Of a stretch of DNA of 64,000 nucleotides, positions 28,183-37,552 are shown one piece after another. Source of the DNA: JAAFHB01 sp963675995 (GTDB taxonomy: Bacteria > Bacteroidota > Bacteroidia > Bacteroidales > Prolixibacteraceae); assembly GCA_963675995.2 (NCBI GenBank), contig CAXXIY010000001.1, positions 1,798,001-1,862,000 of the forward strand. Reading direction: 5' to 3'. The translations under genes were made by a program, and so were the position numbers. The notes below the pieces were generated by a model, which did no database searches, was not told the DNA's origin, and saw only the letters and a list, made by a program, of their open reading frames with translations. Each line of letters opens with the position of its first letter. Position 1 is the stretch's first letter.

Positions 28183-28265
28183 TGTCCGGGGGAATTTCAA
28201 TTATTTTTTTATAGGTTTTTCTCAACACTTCTTTTCGCTAAGAACTTTTGATTTTCCCCCGGACA
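28183..28265. repeat. 83-bp MITE-like element with perfect 12-bp inverted ends
   Basis: TGTCCGGGGGAA at 28183-28194 and TTCCCCCGGACA at 28254-28265 are exact inverted repeats bordering a 59-base AT-rich core without a gene. This is the shape of a small non-autonomous mobile element. I see no convincing target duplication. A long-loop hairpin with another function is the alternative. Confidence 0.45.
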
Positions 28266-28291
28266 GTAATGGATCTAAAATGAAAACCCTA

Positions 28292-28741
28292 TTAAGCAAG
28301 CAGACTTTTCACTTTTTCAGAAATCAGCTTTCCATCTGCTTTTCCAGCCAGCTCTTTTGAAGCTACTCCGATCACCTTACCCATCTCTTTGATGGAGGTG
28401 GCTCCTGTTTTTTCGATTATGGCTTTAATTACGGCAGTTAATTCGGCATCATCCATCTGTTTTGGCAGATACTCCTCCAGAATTTTTACTTGTGCCATTT
28501 CCGGTTCGTATAGATCCATTCGGTTTTGCTGTTTATATATATCTGCCGAATCACGCCCCTGTTTTGCCAGTTTCGCAATTGCTTTAATTGCTACATCATC
28601 GCTCAATTCATCGCTACCGCTTTTGGCTGTTTTTGCTTCCAGCAATACCTTTTTTACATTGCGGAGCGCTTCGAGCCGTTCCTTATCTCTTGCCAGCATT
28701 GCCAATCTGATGTCTTCGCTGACCTGATCGAATAAATTCAT
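28292..28741 (-). CDS. yqeY: GatB/YqeY domain protein
   Basis: The 149-residue all-helical protein is related to the tail domain of the GatB amidotransferase subunit. Characteristic stretches are MLARDKERLEALRNVKKVL at the start, YEPEMAQVKILEEYLPKQM in the middle and GKVIGVASKELAGKADGKLI near the end. Family proteins bind tRNA-like ligands in models, but the cellular role is not settled. It is the last gene of the dcw run, 153 bases after ftsZ, the same placement seen in Bacteroides. Confidence 0.9.
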   Translation of the reverse strand: MNLFDQVSEDIRLAMLARDKERLEALRNVKKVLLEAKTAKSGSDELSDDVAIKAIAKLAKQGRDSADIYKQQNRMDLYEPEMAQVKILEEYLPKQMDDAELTAVIKAIIEKTGATSIKEMGKVIGVASKELAGKADGKLISEKVKSLLA

Positions 28742-28894
28742 ATGAGTTTTATCTATAATTGTTTAACAATCTTTCAACACATTTCTGTATTGGTATTTTC
28801 GTTTTGTGCATTGACCTTTTATTGTGTAAAATAAATCAGGGATTCTTAATTCATTTCTTCATTTCGTTTTTTCTCCCTGTTCTCCCCGTCCAAA

Positions 28895-30304
28895 TCAGTC
28901 TGCCTTATCATGAAGGAAGGAGTTGTTCTTTCGGAGGCGCGGTCCCTCTTCAGGATTGCCTGAGAGGGAATACCTCGATAATTCGCGACCATTAGCTAAA
29001 GGAGTATTCGGATTTTTAGCTTTCCTCCGTTCATAAGCCGGAATCTTGGAAAGTTCCTCGATATAATCCTCCGTTTCGTTAAAAAAGTCGACCTGCATTA
29101 CTCTTTTGCCCTCTTCTGAGGTTCCATCTCCGAATGGATCGATTCTGATAGGTGGATAGAGCTGTTTGATAATGTCATCTTTCTTATCCGTAACAGGCTC
29201 TGTAAAGGTAGGATATTTTTGGGCTGCTGCTTCACTGTTCCCAAAGAATCCGGTGGGATAGATTCTATTATCATCGACAAGCGGGACTTTTTCGCGCTGG
29301 GGTTGAGTGCCGCTGTTCATTTCAGGAATTGAGCTGGTTTTGAATCCAGTGGCAATTACTGTGACACTGATCGCCTCTCCCATTTCAGGGCCGACTGCCA
29401 CGCCATAGATCAGGTCAGCATTGTTTCCGGCCATCTCCTGTACATACTCATTGACCAGGTTCATCTCGTCCATGGTCACTTCGAGTGTCTCACCAGAGGT
29501 GATGTTGACGAGAATATTTTTTGCGCCGGAGATATCATTGTTGTTTAACAGCGGGGAGTTCAGGGCTCCTTCAACCGCTTTTCTGGCGCGGTTTTCACCG
29601 GAGGCCGTGAATGAACCCATGATGGCGACTCCAGAATTCGACATCACCGTCCGTACATCTTCAAAGTCAACATTGATAAATCCGGGGCAGGTGATAATTT
29701 CTGCGATCCCTTTTGCAGCGATGGCCAGTACATCATCTGCCTTTGAAAATGCTTTTGAGATGGGGAAGTCGCCATAGATTTCCCTGATGCGTTCGTTGTT
29801 TATCACAAGTAACGAATCGACGTGTGTCTCCATTTCTCGGATCCCTTCAATTGCCTGCTGAATCCGTAATCGACCTTCGTTCCGGAAAGGGATCGAAACG
29901 ATACCGACGGTAAGGATTTTACGGTCCCTTGCAACTTGCGCAATTACGGGAGCTGCACCTGTCCCGGTTCCGCCTCCCATGCCTGCAGTGATAAAGACCA
30001 TTTTTGTGTTCCCGTCGAGTAGTTGTTCAATCTCTTTTAGATTTTCAATGGCTGATTCACGCCCAACGTCGGGTTTATTTCCTGCTCCACGTCCCTCAGT
30101 CAGCGCAGAACCAAGCTGAACTTTTAAAGGGACAGGGCTGTTCATCAGTGCCTGGGCATCGGTGTTGCACACTGCAAAATCGACATCCTTAATTCCCTGA
30201 CGGTACATATGGTTTACCGCATTACCGCCGCCGCCACCAACACCGATCACTTTTATGATTTTTTCGCCATTCACAGGCAAATCAAATTCTATTAATTCAG
30301 CCAT
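28895..30304 (-). CDS. ftsZ: Cell division GTPase FtsZ, canonical copy
   Basis: The 469-residue tubulin-like GTPase forms the division ring. Signature residues are intact: GVGGGGGNAVNHM near the start, GGGTGTG at 110-116, and the catalytic T7 loop NVDFEDVRTVMS (Asn211, Asp213, Asp216). The C terminus is typical of Bacteroidota FtsZ: a linker with IPAYERRK followed by RLRKNNSFLHDKAD, the conserved tail that binds FtsA and other partners. A second, divergent FtsZ lies directly upstream, 36 bases away, in the same transcript. Because this copy retains the tail, I take it as the main division protein. Confidence 0.97.
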   Translation of the reverse strand: MAELIEFDLPVNGEKIIKVIGVGGGGGNAVNHMYRQGIKDVDFAVCNTDAQALMNSPVPLKVQLGSALTEGRGAGNKPDVGRESAIENLKEIEQLLDGNTKMVFITAGMGGGTGTGAAPVIAQVARDRKILTVGIVSIPFRNEGRLRIQQAIEGIREMETHVDSLLVINNERIREIYGDFPISKAFSKADDVLAIAAKGIAEIITCPGFINVDFEDVRTVMSNSGVAIMGSFTASGENRARKAVEGALNSPLLNNNDISGAKNILVNITSGETLEVTMDEMNLVNEYVQEMAGNNADLIYGVAVGPEMGEAISVTVIATGFKTSSIPEMNSGTQPQREKVPLVDDNRIYPTGFFGNSEAAAQKYPTFTEPVTDKKDDIIKQLYPPIRIDPFGDGTSEEGKRVMQVDFFNETEDYIEELSKIPAYERRKAKNPNTPLANGRELSRYSLSGNPEEGPRLRKNNSFLHDKAD

Positions 30305-30340
30305 TTTTTCGATCTTTTAAAGTTTTTTTGATCTCCCCGA

Positions 30341-31660
30341 TCATTTACCAATTTCATCATCCTCTTCATTGAAAAGCCCGCCAAATTGTCGTGTAAACCA
30401 ATTACTGATTGGCTCAGCCTTGTCGGCATGTGATGGCTTGGGCCGTTTTTTCTCTAATTGAGAAATCTTTTCCTGGCGGTCGGTTTCGGGTATTTTTTCT
30501 TCTTTCCTTATCGTGAAACTTTCATCCGGATTGATATCAAACATCGGAAAATTTTCAACAGGTTGCTCAGTGCTGTTCCTTACGGGTTCGGGACCTGGCT
30601 GAACGGTTCGGTTGAACTGGCCAGTTGTAGGAATTACAACGGTTTCCTTTACCGGCTCCGGTCGCAGTATTCGGTTTGGATTGATTTCGAATCCTGTGGC
30701 AATTACCGTTACGCTGATTTTATTGCCCAGTTTTGCATCGTAACCATTTCCCCAAATGATATTGGCATTATCTCCAGCTGCATTTTGCAGATAATCAATA
30801 ATATCTCCAATCTCTCCCATTCGGACTTCATCTTCGCCCGAAGTGATGTTTAATAGAATATTTTCTGTGCCAAAAATGTCATTACTATCCAGAAGTGGTG
30901 ATTTAAGGGCCTCTTCGGCAGCCCGTGTGGCACGGTTCTCCCCTTCGGCAAAACCAGTACCCATGATGAAAACTCCGCTTTCGCGAAGTACAGTGTTTAC
31001 ATCTGCAAAGTCAATATTGATATTTCCGTGCAGGGTGATGATCTCGGCACACCCTTTTACTGCTGCTGCAACAATGTTATCAGCTTGTGCAAAGGCTTCA
31101 CGGGCAGGGAGATCTCCATACACCTTATGCAGATTTTCATTGCTGATCACCAGTAAGCTATCCACAAATCGCTGTAGTCTTTTGATCCCTTCAATGGCTT
31201 GTTCATAACGTAACCGACCCTCTTTTATGGATGGGAGCGTAACCACTGCGATGGTAAGAATATCCATTTCACGAGCCAGTTGTGCGATTACAGGTGCTGC
31301 ACCTGTTCCTGTTCCGCCACCCATTCCTGCAGTAATAAAAACCATTTTGGTCCCGGTTTCGAGCACTGCCCTTATCTCAGCAAGGTTTTCAATGGCAGCC
31401 TGCTCACCCCTTTTAGGTTTGTTTCCTGCTCCACGCCCTTCGGTAAGCGATACCCCGAGCTGAACCTTTACCGGAACAGGGCTATTGACCAGCGCCTGTG
31501 AATCGGTGTTACATACCAGAAAATCGACACCGGCAATACCTTTACGAAACATATGATTTACCGCGTTTCCACCGCCGCCGCCAACTCCAACCACCTTAAT
31601 GATAGATTGGTAATCGTGCTGAAACCCGAAGGTCAATAAGTCGTCTGAATTATTTTCCAT
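30341..31660 (-). CDS. ftsZ2: Second FtsZ paralogue lacking the conserved C-terminal tail
   Basis: The 439-residue tubulin-family GTPase has complete nucleotide and hydrolysis motifs: VGVGGGGGNAVNHM, GGGTGTG (114-120), and the T7 loop NINIDFADVNTVL (Asn215, Asp217, Asp220). It should therefore polymerise and hydrolyse GTP. It differs from its neighbour across the whole length, with the helical core clearly diverged. It ends in a different tail (ISNWFTRQFGGLFNEEDDE) instead of the NNSFLHD-type peptide, so it probably does not bind FtsA in the same way. The first 20 residues (ENNSDDLLTFGFQHDYQ) are also distinct. It lies between ftsA and the canonical ftsZ. The symbol ftsZ2 is descriptive only. 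Confidence 0.92.
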   Translation of the reverse strand: MENNSDDLLTFGFQHDYQSIIKVVGVGGGGGNAVNHMFRKGIAGVDFLVCNTDSQALVNSPVPVKVQLGVSLTEGRGAGNKPKRGEQAAIENLAEIRAVLETGTKMVFITAGMGGGTGTGAAPVIAQLAREMDILTIAVVTLPSIKEGRLRYEQAIEGIKRLQRFVDSLLVISNENLHKVYGDLPAREAFAQADNIVAAAVKGCAEIITLHGNINIDFADVNTVLRESGVFIMGTGFAEGENRATRAAEEALKSPLLDSNDIFGTENILLNITSGEDEVRMGEIGDIIDYLQNAAGDNANIIWGNGYDAKLGNKISVTVIATGFEINPNRILRPEPVKETVVIPTTGQFNRTVQPGPEPVRNSTEQPVENFPMFDINPDESFTIRKEEKIPETDRQEKISQLEKKRPKPSHADKAEPISNWFTRQFGGLFNEEDDEIGK

Positions 31661-31678
31661 GTGATTAACTGATTGATT

Positions 31679-33007
31679 TTAATTTATTTCACTATCTTCA
31701 TCAGATATTAAGGTGTTTAATCCCTCTTTTGCCCTCCCGAATAAATCGGTTACCATGGTCTTCAACCCCGTACCCTGATTTTTGGCGGGCTGTTTTTTCC
31801 GATCCTCCTCGGGGGTATTGGAAACAATCATCCCCGGAGGATATTTCTGATTCCGCGATTGGTACAATCCATTTATGAGTAAGCCGAAAAGGTTGGCCGA
31901 TTGGGTATTCATCAACTGTTCATTAAAAAGATTCTCACGAATCGGGACAACGGGTCTACCAAAACGGACGTCGAATCCGGTCATGTAACTTACCAGTTTA
32001 TCAATACCCATCATATTTGAACCACCTCCGGTGAGTACGATCCCCGCGCCAAGCTTATTTAGTAATTTTGTTGATTCGAGCTGGTAATTAACCCCTTCAA
32101 TGATCTCTTCGAGCCGGGCCTGTATAATTCCCGAAAGGTTACGAAAACTAATCTCTTTAGCATGCCACCCTTCAACTTCAGGAATCTGGGCAAATTTATT
32201 TTCCGGAACCAGTTCTGAGAAGGCGTAGCCACATTGTATTTTTACCATCTCAGCATGACGTGGAATGATGTTACACCCTTCGCGTATATCGTTCGAAATC
32301 ACATTCCCACCGAAAGGGAGTTCAGCCGCCAGTCGCAGTTTATTTTCGTAATAGAGGGAGACACCGGTAGTTCCGGCGCCGAAGTCGATCAGGATCACCC
32401 CTGCCTCCTTCTCATCTTTAGAGAGGAAGCCAGTACCCTGTACATAAGGATTGATGAATGTTCCGGCGAGTTCATAGCCCCCCTTCTCGAGGCTTCTCCT
32501 GAGATTCTGTTCGTACGACTCTGATGCTGAAATTACGGTGAATGAGGCGTCAACGCGACGACCTGCCATCCCGATTGGGTTATTGACCCCCCGCTCTCCA
32601 TCCACAATAAATTCCTGGGGAGTCAGATGGTAAACTTTTTCACCTGTACCAAGTGTGTATCGTTGAGCCTCACCAACCAATGAATTGATAATTGTTTGCG
32701 TCACCTCCCCATTTTCGGTTATCCGGTAACCTGTGGTCAGCCTGTTGCAGATTCTCTGGCCCGAGATTCCGGCATAAACTCTTCTTACTTTTAGGTTCAG
32801 TGATTTCTCCAAAGAGCTGATAACCGACTTTATAGACAATGCTGCTTCGTCGATATTCACTACTACACCATTCCGTACTCCCAGAGTCATCGCCTCGCAG
32901 AAAGCAACGATTTCAAGTTTACCCTCCGGGGTAAAACGACCAATTGCCCCCCTTGTCTTCAGGGTTCCGATGTCAATTGCTGCAACCAACTCTCTTGTAA
33001 GGTTCAT
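31679..33007 (-). CDS. ftsA: Cell division protein FtsA
   Basis: The 442-residue actin-fold ATPase tethers FtsZ filaments to the membrane. The start AAIDIGTLKTRGAIG is the phosphate-1 motif. VILIDFGAGTTGVSLYYENK is phosphate-2 and GIVLTGGGSNMMG the adenosine motif. The 1C-type subdomain is present around residues 85-160. The C-terminal part (about 385-442) is a linker with an amphipathic end (TMVTDLFGRAKEGLNTLI) suited to membrane binding. It lies 6 bases after ftsQ and 18 before the first of two ftsZ genes. Confidence 0.95.
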   Translation of the reverse strand: MNLTRELVAAIDIGTLKTRGAIGRFTPEGKLEIVAFCEAMTLGVRNGVVVNIDEAALSIKSVISSLEKSLNLKVRRVYAGISGQRICNRLTTGYRITENGEVTQTIINSLVGEAQRYTLGTGEKVYHLTPQEFIVDGERGVNNPIGMAGRRVDASFTVISASESYEQNLRRSLEKGGYELAGTFINPYVQGTGFLSKDEKEAGVILIDFGAGTTGVSLYYENKLRLAAELPFGGNVISNDIREGCNIIPRHAEMVKIQCGYAFSELVPENKFAQIPEVEGWHAKEISFRNLSGIIQARLEEIIEGVNYQLESTKLLNKLGAGIVLTGGGSNMMGIDKLVSYMTGFDVRFGRPVVPIRENLFNEQLMNTQSANLFGLLINGLYQSRNQKYPPGMIVSNTPEEDRKKQPAKNQGTGLKTMVTDLFGRAKEGLNTLISDEDSEIN

Positions 33008-33013
33008 AGCTAT

Positions 33014-33772
33014 TTATTTTTTTGTGCAAACTATTTGATTTCTAAATTCCAAATTGATGGATTTGTAAATACTCCATCCTCCATTCTTGAACCCATCAGT
33101 GTATAAAGCTTTAAGATTACGAAATTTAATCTGGTAATCCTCAGGTTCACCGAAAAGAATAATTTGTTCTCCAACTCTGGGAACCATCGATAGTTCTCCA
33201 ATTGAATTTACGTAAATCTGATCAATCTGGGCATTCAAAAAAGTGTCGCTGTTGATATAATTAATCAATGGTAAGAGCTTTTTCCGGGCAAAATCAGGTG
33301 AGACAGCACCTCCGACAATTAAAACCCTTGGTGTATAACGGGGCGACCATTCAATCACCTTCCCAAGTTTGTCCATATAGAACGCCTGACCGGAACCCAC
33401 TACCCTGAATACAGGCTCCCTCTGTTTTATTCTTACAACCAACGCTCCGAAACTCTTTACTCCGTTATCATATACATTTGTATAAACTGCAACATCTTCA
33501 ACAGAGTGCAATTTGCGCAACCCATCTTCAATCTTACGCAGATTGACTGAACTGAGTGGCTGCCCGAATATCCCCTGATAATTTCTTCGGACCCACTGAC
33601 AAATATCAGAGCTCCTCACAAACCTCTCTCGGATGGAATCGGTGATCTCAACTTTTATATCTGCACATTTTAACTGCCGATTTTGTTTTATTGAGAACCC
33701 GAGTGATAAAAATATCAGAATCAAAGCGATGCTCCAGAGTGTAATATGTATTATTTTCTTAAACATCTTCAT
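33014..33772 (-). CDS. ftsQ: Cell division protein FtsQ/DivIB
   Basis: The 252-residue bitopic membrane protein has one helix (about residues 9-27, ITLWSIALILIFLSLGFSI) followed by a periplasmic POTRA-like and beta domain (IRERFVRSSDICQWVRR, then VVRIKQREPVFRVVGSG and FYMDKLGKVIEWSPRYTPRVL). It links the FtsBL-type complex to the septal synthase. The low conservation is normal for FtsQ, and the position between murC and ftsA settles the call. Its first 14 bases overlap the end of murC. Confidence 0.88.
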   Translation of the reverse strand: MKMFKKIIHITLWSIALILIFLSLGFSIKQNRQLKCADIKVEITDSIRERFVRSSDICQWVRRNYQGIFGQPLSSVNLRKIEDGLRKLHSVEDVAVYTNVYDNGVKSFGALVVRIKQREPVFRVVGSGQAFYMDKLGKVIEWSPRYTPRVLIVGGAVSPDFARKKLLPLINYINSDTFLNAQIDQIYVNSIGELSMVPRVGEQIILFGEPEDYQIKFRNLKALYTDGFKNGGWSIYKSINLEFRNQIVCTKK

Positions 33773-35153
33773 TTTGACTGAGATAGGTAACGATAGGATT
33801 TACCAGACGATCGATATCACCTGCGCCCAACGTTAAAAGAATTTCCGGACAATAATTATCAAGTATCGTAGGAAAGTCTGTTTTCTGACAACGTATCTTG
33901 CTGTTTAACTTCATTTTATTCAGGATGATATCCGAATCTACACCTTCGACAGGCAGTTCACGGGCCGGGTAGATCTCCATCACCAATGCGTCGTCAAGCA
34001 GATCAAGGGCAGCGGCAAAATCTGCTGCGAAATCCTTTGTACGCGAGAAAAGGTGTGGCTGAAAGATACCCGTTATCCGTTTACCCGGATAGAGATCGCG
34101 CACCGACTTTATCGTTGCCTCTATTTCACGCGGATGGTGGGCGTAATCATCAATATAGATCGTTTTTTTGCCTGCGTACTGCAGATCAAATCTGCGCACT
34201 ACACCACAGTAATCTGACAAGGCGGAACGGATCTCATTCTGTGTAACACCGCTCAACAGGGCCATTCCAATTGCAGCTATGGCATTCTCAACATTCATCA
34301 GCCCTGGATAGGTCAACGTCAGTTCTTTAACCTCCCCGAACGGGGTTTTCAGGTCGAAATGATAGGCCCCGTTAATAATTCTGATTTGGATCGCCTGAAA
34401 ATCAGCTTTCTCACTTATCGAGTAGGAAAAATAGCTGATTTTTTTATTCCATTGATAATCAATTTTTGAACCTTGCCTGTAGAGTAATGTGCCGTCATCC
34501 TTAATCTGAGAAACAAATTCAGCAAAGGCCTTAATCATACTTTCATGATCTCCGTAAATATCGAGGTGATCGGCATCCATCCAGGTAATTACAGCCAGCT
34601 CCGGATGAAGTTGAAGGAAGGATCTGTCGAACTCGTCGGCTTCAACAACAATATATGTACTATTATTATCGGGTAATAAAAGATTCGTTCTGTAATTTTT
34701 TGAGATTCCCCCCATAAATGCCGAACAATCGACATGAGATTGTTTCAGCAGATGGGCTGTCATCGTTGTGACAGAAGTTTTTCCATGCGTTCCTGCAATT
34801 GCAATACACCGTTTCCCGGCGGTAAGTAGTCCTAAAACCGCAGATCTTTTATAAACTGAAAATCCGTTATCACGGAAATATCGGAATTCAGCAAAGTCAT
34901 TCGGTACAGCAGGTGTGTAAATGACTACAGTGGTATTTTTATCGGAAATGGTTGGAACCTTCTCTAAATCATCGTTGTAATGAATGGCAATTCCCTCGTT
35001 CTCAAGATCAAGGGTTAGCTTGGAGGAGGTTTTGTCGTAGCCATCAACCTGTTTCCCGATGAACCGGAAATATCGTGCCAATGCACTCATTCCGATGCCG
35101 CCGATACCCAGTAGATAAACCCGTTCTATTTTATCAATTTCAATCATTTTCAA
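33759..35153 (-). CDS. murC: UDP-N-acetylmuramate--L-alanine ligase
   Basis: The 464-residue Mur ligase adds L-Ala to UDP-MurNAc using ATP. The Rossmann start is YLLGIGGIGMSALARYF. The ATP loop is AGTHGKTSVTTMTAHLL and the central domain has VEADEFDRSFLQLHP and DADHLDIYGD. The C-terminal domain has YIDDYAHHPREIEATI and GIFQPHLFSRTKDF. Length and order match MurC rather than Mpl. It overlaps murG by 4 bases and ftsQ by 14. Confidence 0.97.
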   Translation of the reverse strand: MKMIEIDKIERVYLLGIGGIGMSALARYFRFIGKQVDGYDKTSSKLTLDLENEGIAIHYNDDLEKVPTISDKNTTVVIYTPAVPNDFAEFRYFRDNGFSVYKRSAVLGLLTAGKRCIAIAGTHGKTSVTTMTAHLLKQSHVDCSAFMGGISKNYRTNLLLPDNNSTYIVVEADEFDRSFLQLHPELAVITWMDADHLDIYGDHESMIKAFAEFVSQIKDDGTLLYRQGSKIDYQWNKKISYFSYSISEKADFQAIQIRIINGAYHFDLKTPFGEVKELTLTYPGLMNVENAIAAIGMALLSGVTQNEIRSALSDYCGVVRRFDLQYAGKKTIYIDDYAHHPREIEATIKSVRDLYPGKRITGIFQPHLFSRTKDFAADFAAALDLLDDALVMEIYPARELPVEGVDSDIILNKMKLNSKIRCQKTDFPTILDNYCPEILLTLGAGDIDRLVNPIVTYLSQNEDV

Positions 35154-36253
35154 TTATTTAATAAAGAAGCGATTACATCAACAATATCATTTGTCGCATC
35201 GGGTGTTGCTAATTCCCGTATATTTTTTGAAAGTGTCTGACAAGCTTCCCTGTTTTGAACCAAAGTTATAGCGGAGGGAAGAAGTTCCACAGGAGCGACC
35301 CCATCTTTCACCATTATTGCTGCATTTTTTTCAACGAGTGACATCGCGTTAAACGTCTGATGGTCTTCTGAAACGTTTGGCGACGGCACCAGAATTGATG
35401 CGGCACCAACCATACATAGTTCCGAAATTGTTCCGGCACCTGCCCTCGAAATTACAAGATCGGCCAGTGAATAAGCAAGATCCATACGGGGAATAAATTC
35501 CATCAACCGGATATTGGGAACAGGGTTGTCATTCAATTGTGAACGAATATTTTCGTAATAGTATTTTCCTGTTTGCCAGACTATTATTACATCCGATTCT
35601 TTGATCAGTTTTAAATTGGCCAATAAACTTTGATTAAGTGTACGGGCTCCCAAACTTCCACCAACCACCAAAATGACCGGTTGGCTGGTGTGGATATCAA
35701 AGTAGGTTTTAGCTTCTGTCGAACCATGATCGATCGATTCGAGTCCCCGTCGGATCGGATTACCTGTAAATACGATTTTCTCCCTGGGGAAAAAACGATC
35801 CATCTTATCGTAAGCCACACATATTTTATTCGCTTTTTTACCCAGTATTTTATTGGTAACCCCTGCAAATGAGTTTTGTTCCTGTAAAACAACAGGAATT
35901 CCCAGACCTGTTGCAACGCGCAGTACAGGACCACTTGCATAACCACCAACTCCGATTACCACATCAGGTTGAAAATCCTTTACAACTCGATTTGCTTTGA
36001 GCATCGAACGGACCAGTTTTGAAAAAAAGGTGAGATTTCTCCAGATTTCACCCCTGTGAAATCCGGCAACCGGTAGACCTACAATGGAATATCCCGCAGC
36101 CGGAACTTTCTCCATTTCCATTTTCCCCTCCGCACCAACAAAAAGTATTTCGCAGTCAGGATATCGTTGACGTAGTCCGTCAGCAATTGATAAAGCCGGG
36201 AAGATATGCCCTCCGGTTCCTCCACCGCTTACTATGAATTTATACTTTCCCAT
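35150..36253 (-). CDS. murG: Undecaprenyldiphospho-muramoylpentapeptide GlcNAc transferase
   Basis: The 367-residue GT28 enzyme makes lipid II from lipid I at the inner face of the membrane. The N-terminal G-loop GGGTGGHIFPALSIADGL and the second glycine loop VVVIGVGGYASGPVL-type segment are present. The donor domain has VVGGSLGARTLNQSL, LVISRAGAGTISELC and LVPSPNVSEDHQTFNAMSL. These cover the lipid and UDP-GlcNAc binding regions. It is directly linked to ftsW (2-base gap) and murC (4-base overlap). Confidence 0.97.
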   Translation of the reverse strand: MGKYKFIVSGGGTGGHIFPALSIADGLRQRYPDCEILFVGAEGKMEMEKVPAAGYSIVGLPVAGFHRGEIWRNLTFFSKLVRSMLKANRVVKDFQPDVVIGVGGYASGPVLRVATGLGIPVVLQEQNSFAGVTNKILGKKANKICVAYDKMDRFFPREKIVFTGNPIRRGLESIDHGSTEAKTYFDIHTSQPVILVVGGSLGARTLNQSLLANLKLIKESDVIIVWQTGKYYYENIRSQLNDNPVPNIRLMEFIPRMDLAYSLADLVISRAGAGTISELCMVGAASILVPSPNVSEDHQTFNAMSLVEKNAAIMVKDGVAPVELLPSAITLVQNREACQTLSKNIRELATPDATNDIVDVIASLLNN

Positions 36254-36255
36254 TT

Positions 36256-37473
36256 TCAGTTATTCGTCTGATTGAAATCTTCGTTGGCAAGAATTCCCGT
36301 AGGTTTGAGATCTCTCTCCGCTTCAGTTTGTTCCTCCAGATTATTCTCCTTGCTTACACTTAGTATTAAACCGAAAATAATTGCCGTAAATATCTGAGAA
36401 GTTCCACCCCAGCTGATCCATGGAAGCGGTTGTCCGGTCACAATAACTCCCGATGAAACAGCCATATTAACAATCGCCTGAAGAAGAATCATGGTCACAG
36501 CTCCTGTAGCCAGGAACATGGGAAAAGCATTATTGCATTTTCGAATGATGATTCCGCCCCGGGTAAGAAAAATGAGGTAAAGCAGTACCACTAAAAAGCC
36601 TCCCGGTAATCCATACTCTTCGATGATAACCGAATAGATAAAGTCGTTATAGGCTGCCGGCATAAAGTTACTGATTTCGCTTTTACCAACCCCGAAAATC
36701 CCTCCCTTATGAATTGCTATCATGGCGAAATCGTCCTGAGTTAACCCTTTTGCGACTGTTTTCTCAGGATGAATTTCCCGTTCAATTCTGTTACGTATCG
36801 TTAAAAACCGCCCAATATGGAGTTTTTCTGACAGAAATGGGGCCATAAAATAGATCATTACCACCAATCCGATTCCTAATAACAGGACAGACCCCAGGTA
36901 CTTCCAATTTACACGACCCACAAACATCATGATCAAAGCAGTGCTGAAGAGTAGAAAGGCGGAGGAGAAATTGGCCAGCATAACCAGGGCGCAGATAAGA
37001 CTAACGCCACTCATAATTTTGAAAAATGCGATTTTTAATAACCTTGGATCTTTCTGCGTTTTAGCTAATAAACGGGCTGTCCACAGAATAATTGCAACTT
37101 TAACAGCTTCAGCCGGTTGAAAACTCAGGGAGCCCAGCGGGAGTGTGCGCCCCGTTCCTTCGCCGACGCGACCAAAAACCAGCCCAAGGCAAACTAACCC
37201 AAGTCCGCATAGAAATGCTAAGTTTGCCCCACGGTTGAACCAGCTAAACGGGACTATATTGATCATGACAAGAATCAGAATATATCCAATCCCCTGAAAT
37301 AACGACTGACGCAGCATATAATAGGCGGTATTTCCACCTACCCGGCGATAAGCAAGTGCCCCGGTAGAACTGTAAATGATGATCAACGAGATGCCCGTCA
37401 GCAGGATGAGGACAATCCAGATCGTCCGGTCACCCTTAAAGTATTGTTTTAAATTTCGAGTATCTATCATCAT
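36256..37473 (-). CDS. ftsW: Septal peptidoglycan polymerase FtsW (SEDS family)
   Basis: The 405-residue membrane protein has about ten transmembrane helices. SEDS signatures include the STGALAYRRVG loop after helix 1, GRTLPLGSLSFQPAEAVKVA, KGGIFGVGKSEISNFMPAAYNDFIYSVI-type loop (seen as SEISNFMPAAYNDFIYS), and GQPLPWISWGGTSQIFTA at the end. It would polymerise lipid II together with the PBP encoded at 41629. A 79-base gap separates it from murD, the largest inside this part of the operon. FtsW rather than RodA is chosen from context. Confidence 0.93.
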   Translation of the reverse strand: MMIDTRNLKQYFKGDRTIWIVLILLTGISLIIIYSSTGALAYRRVGGNTAYYMLRQSLFQGIGYILILVMINIVPFSWFNRGANLAFLCGLGLVCLGLVFGRVGEGTGRTLPLGSLSFQPAEAVKVAIILWTARLLAKTQKDPRLLKIAFFKIMSGVSLICALVMLANFSSAFLLFSTALIMMFVGRVNWKYLGSVLLLGIGLVVMIYFMAPFLSEKLHIGRFLTIRNRIEREIHPEKTVAKGLTQDDFAMIAIHKGGIFGVGKSEISNFMPAAYNDFIYSVIIEEYGLPGGFLVVLLYLIFLTRGGIIIRKCNNAFPMFLATGAVTMILLQAIVNMAVSSGVIVTGQPLPWISWGGTSQIFTAIIFGLILSVSKENNLEEQTEAERDLKPTGILANEDFNQTNN

Positions 37474-37552
37474 ATCAATGTGTTTTTACTAAACTCCTGT
37501 CATCCGGACTATCCAAAATTTAAAGAGTAGCAACTCAATTGCAATACGAAAA

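Noticed and set aside
28178..28360. A short open frame crossing the MITE-like element
   Set aside because: It runs through the inverted repeat and into the end of yqeY on the other strand, so it is a shadow.
28895..31660. The two ftsZ genes as an assembly duplication
   Set aside because: The sequences differ along their whole length and have different N- and C-terminal tails, so they are real paralogues.
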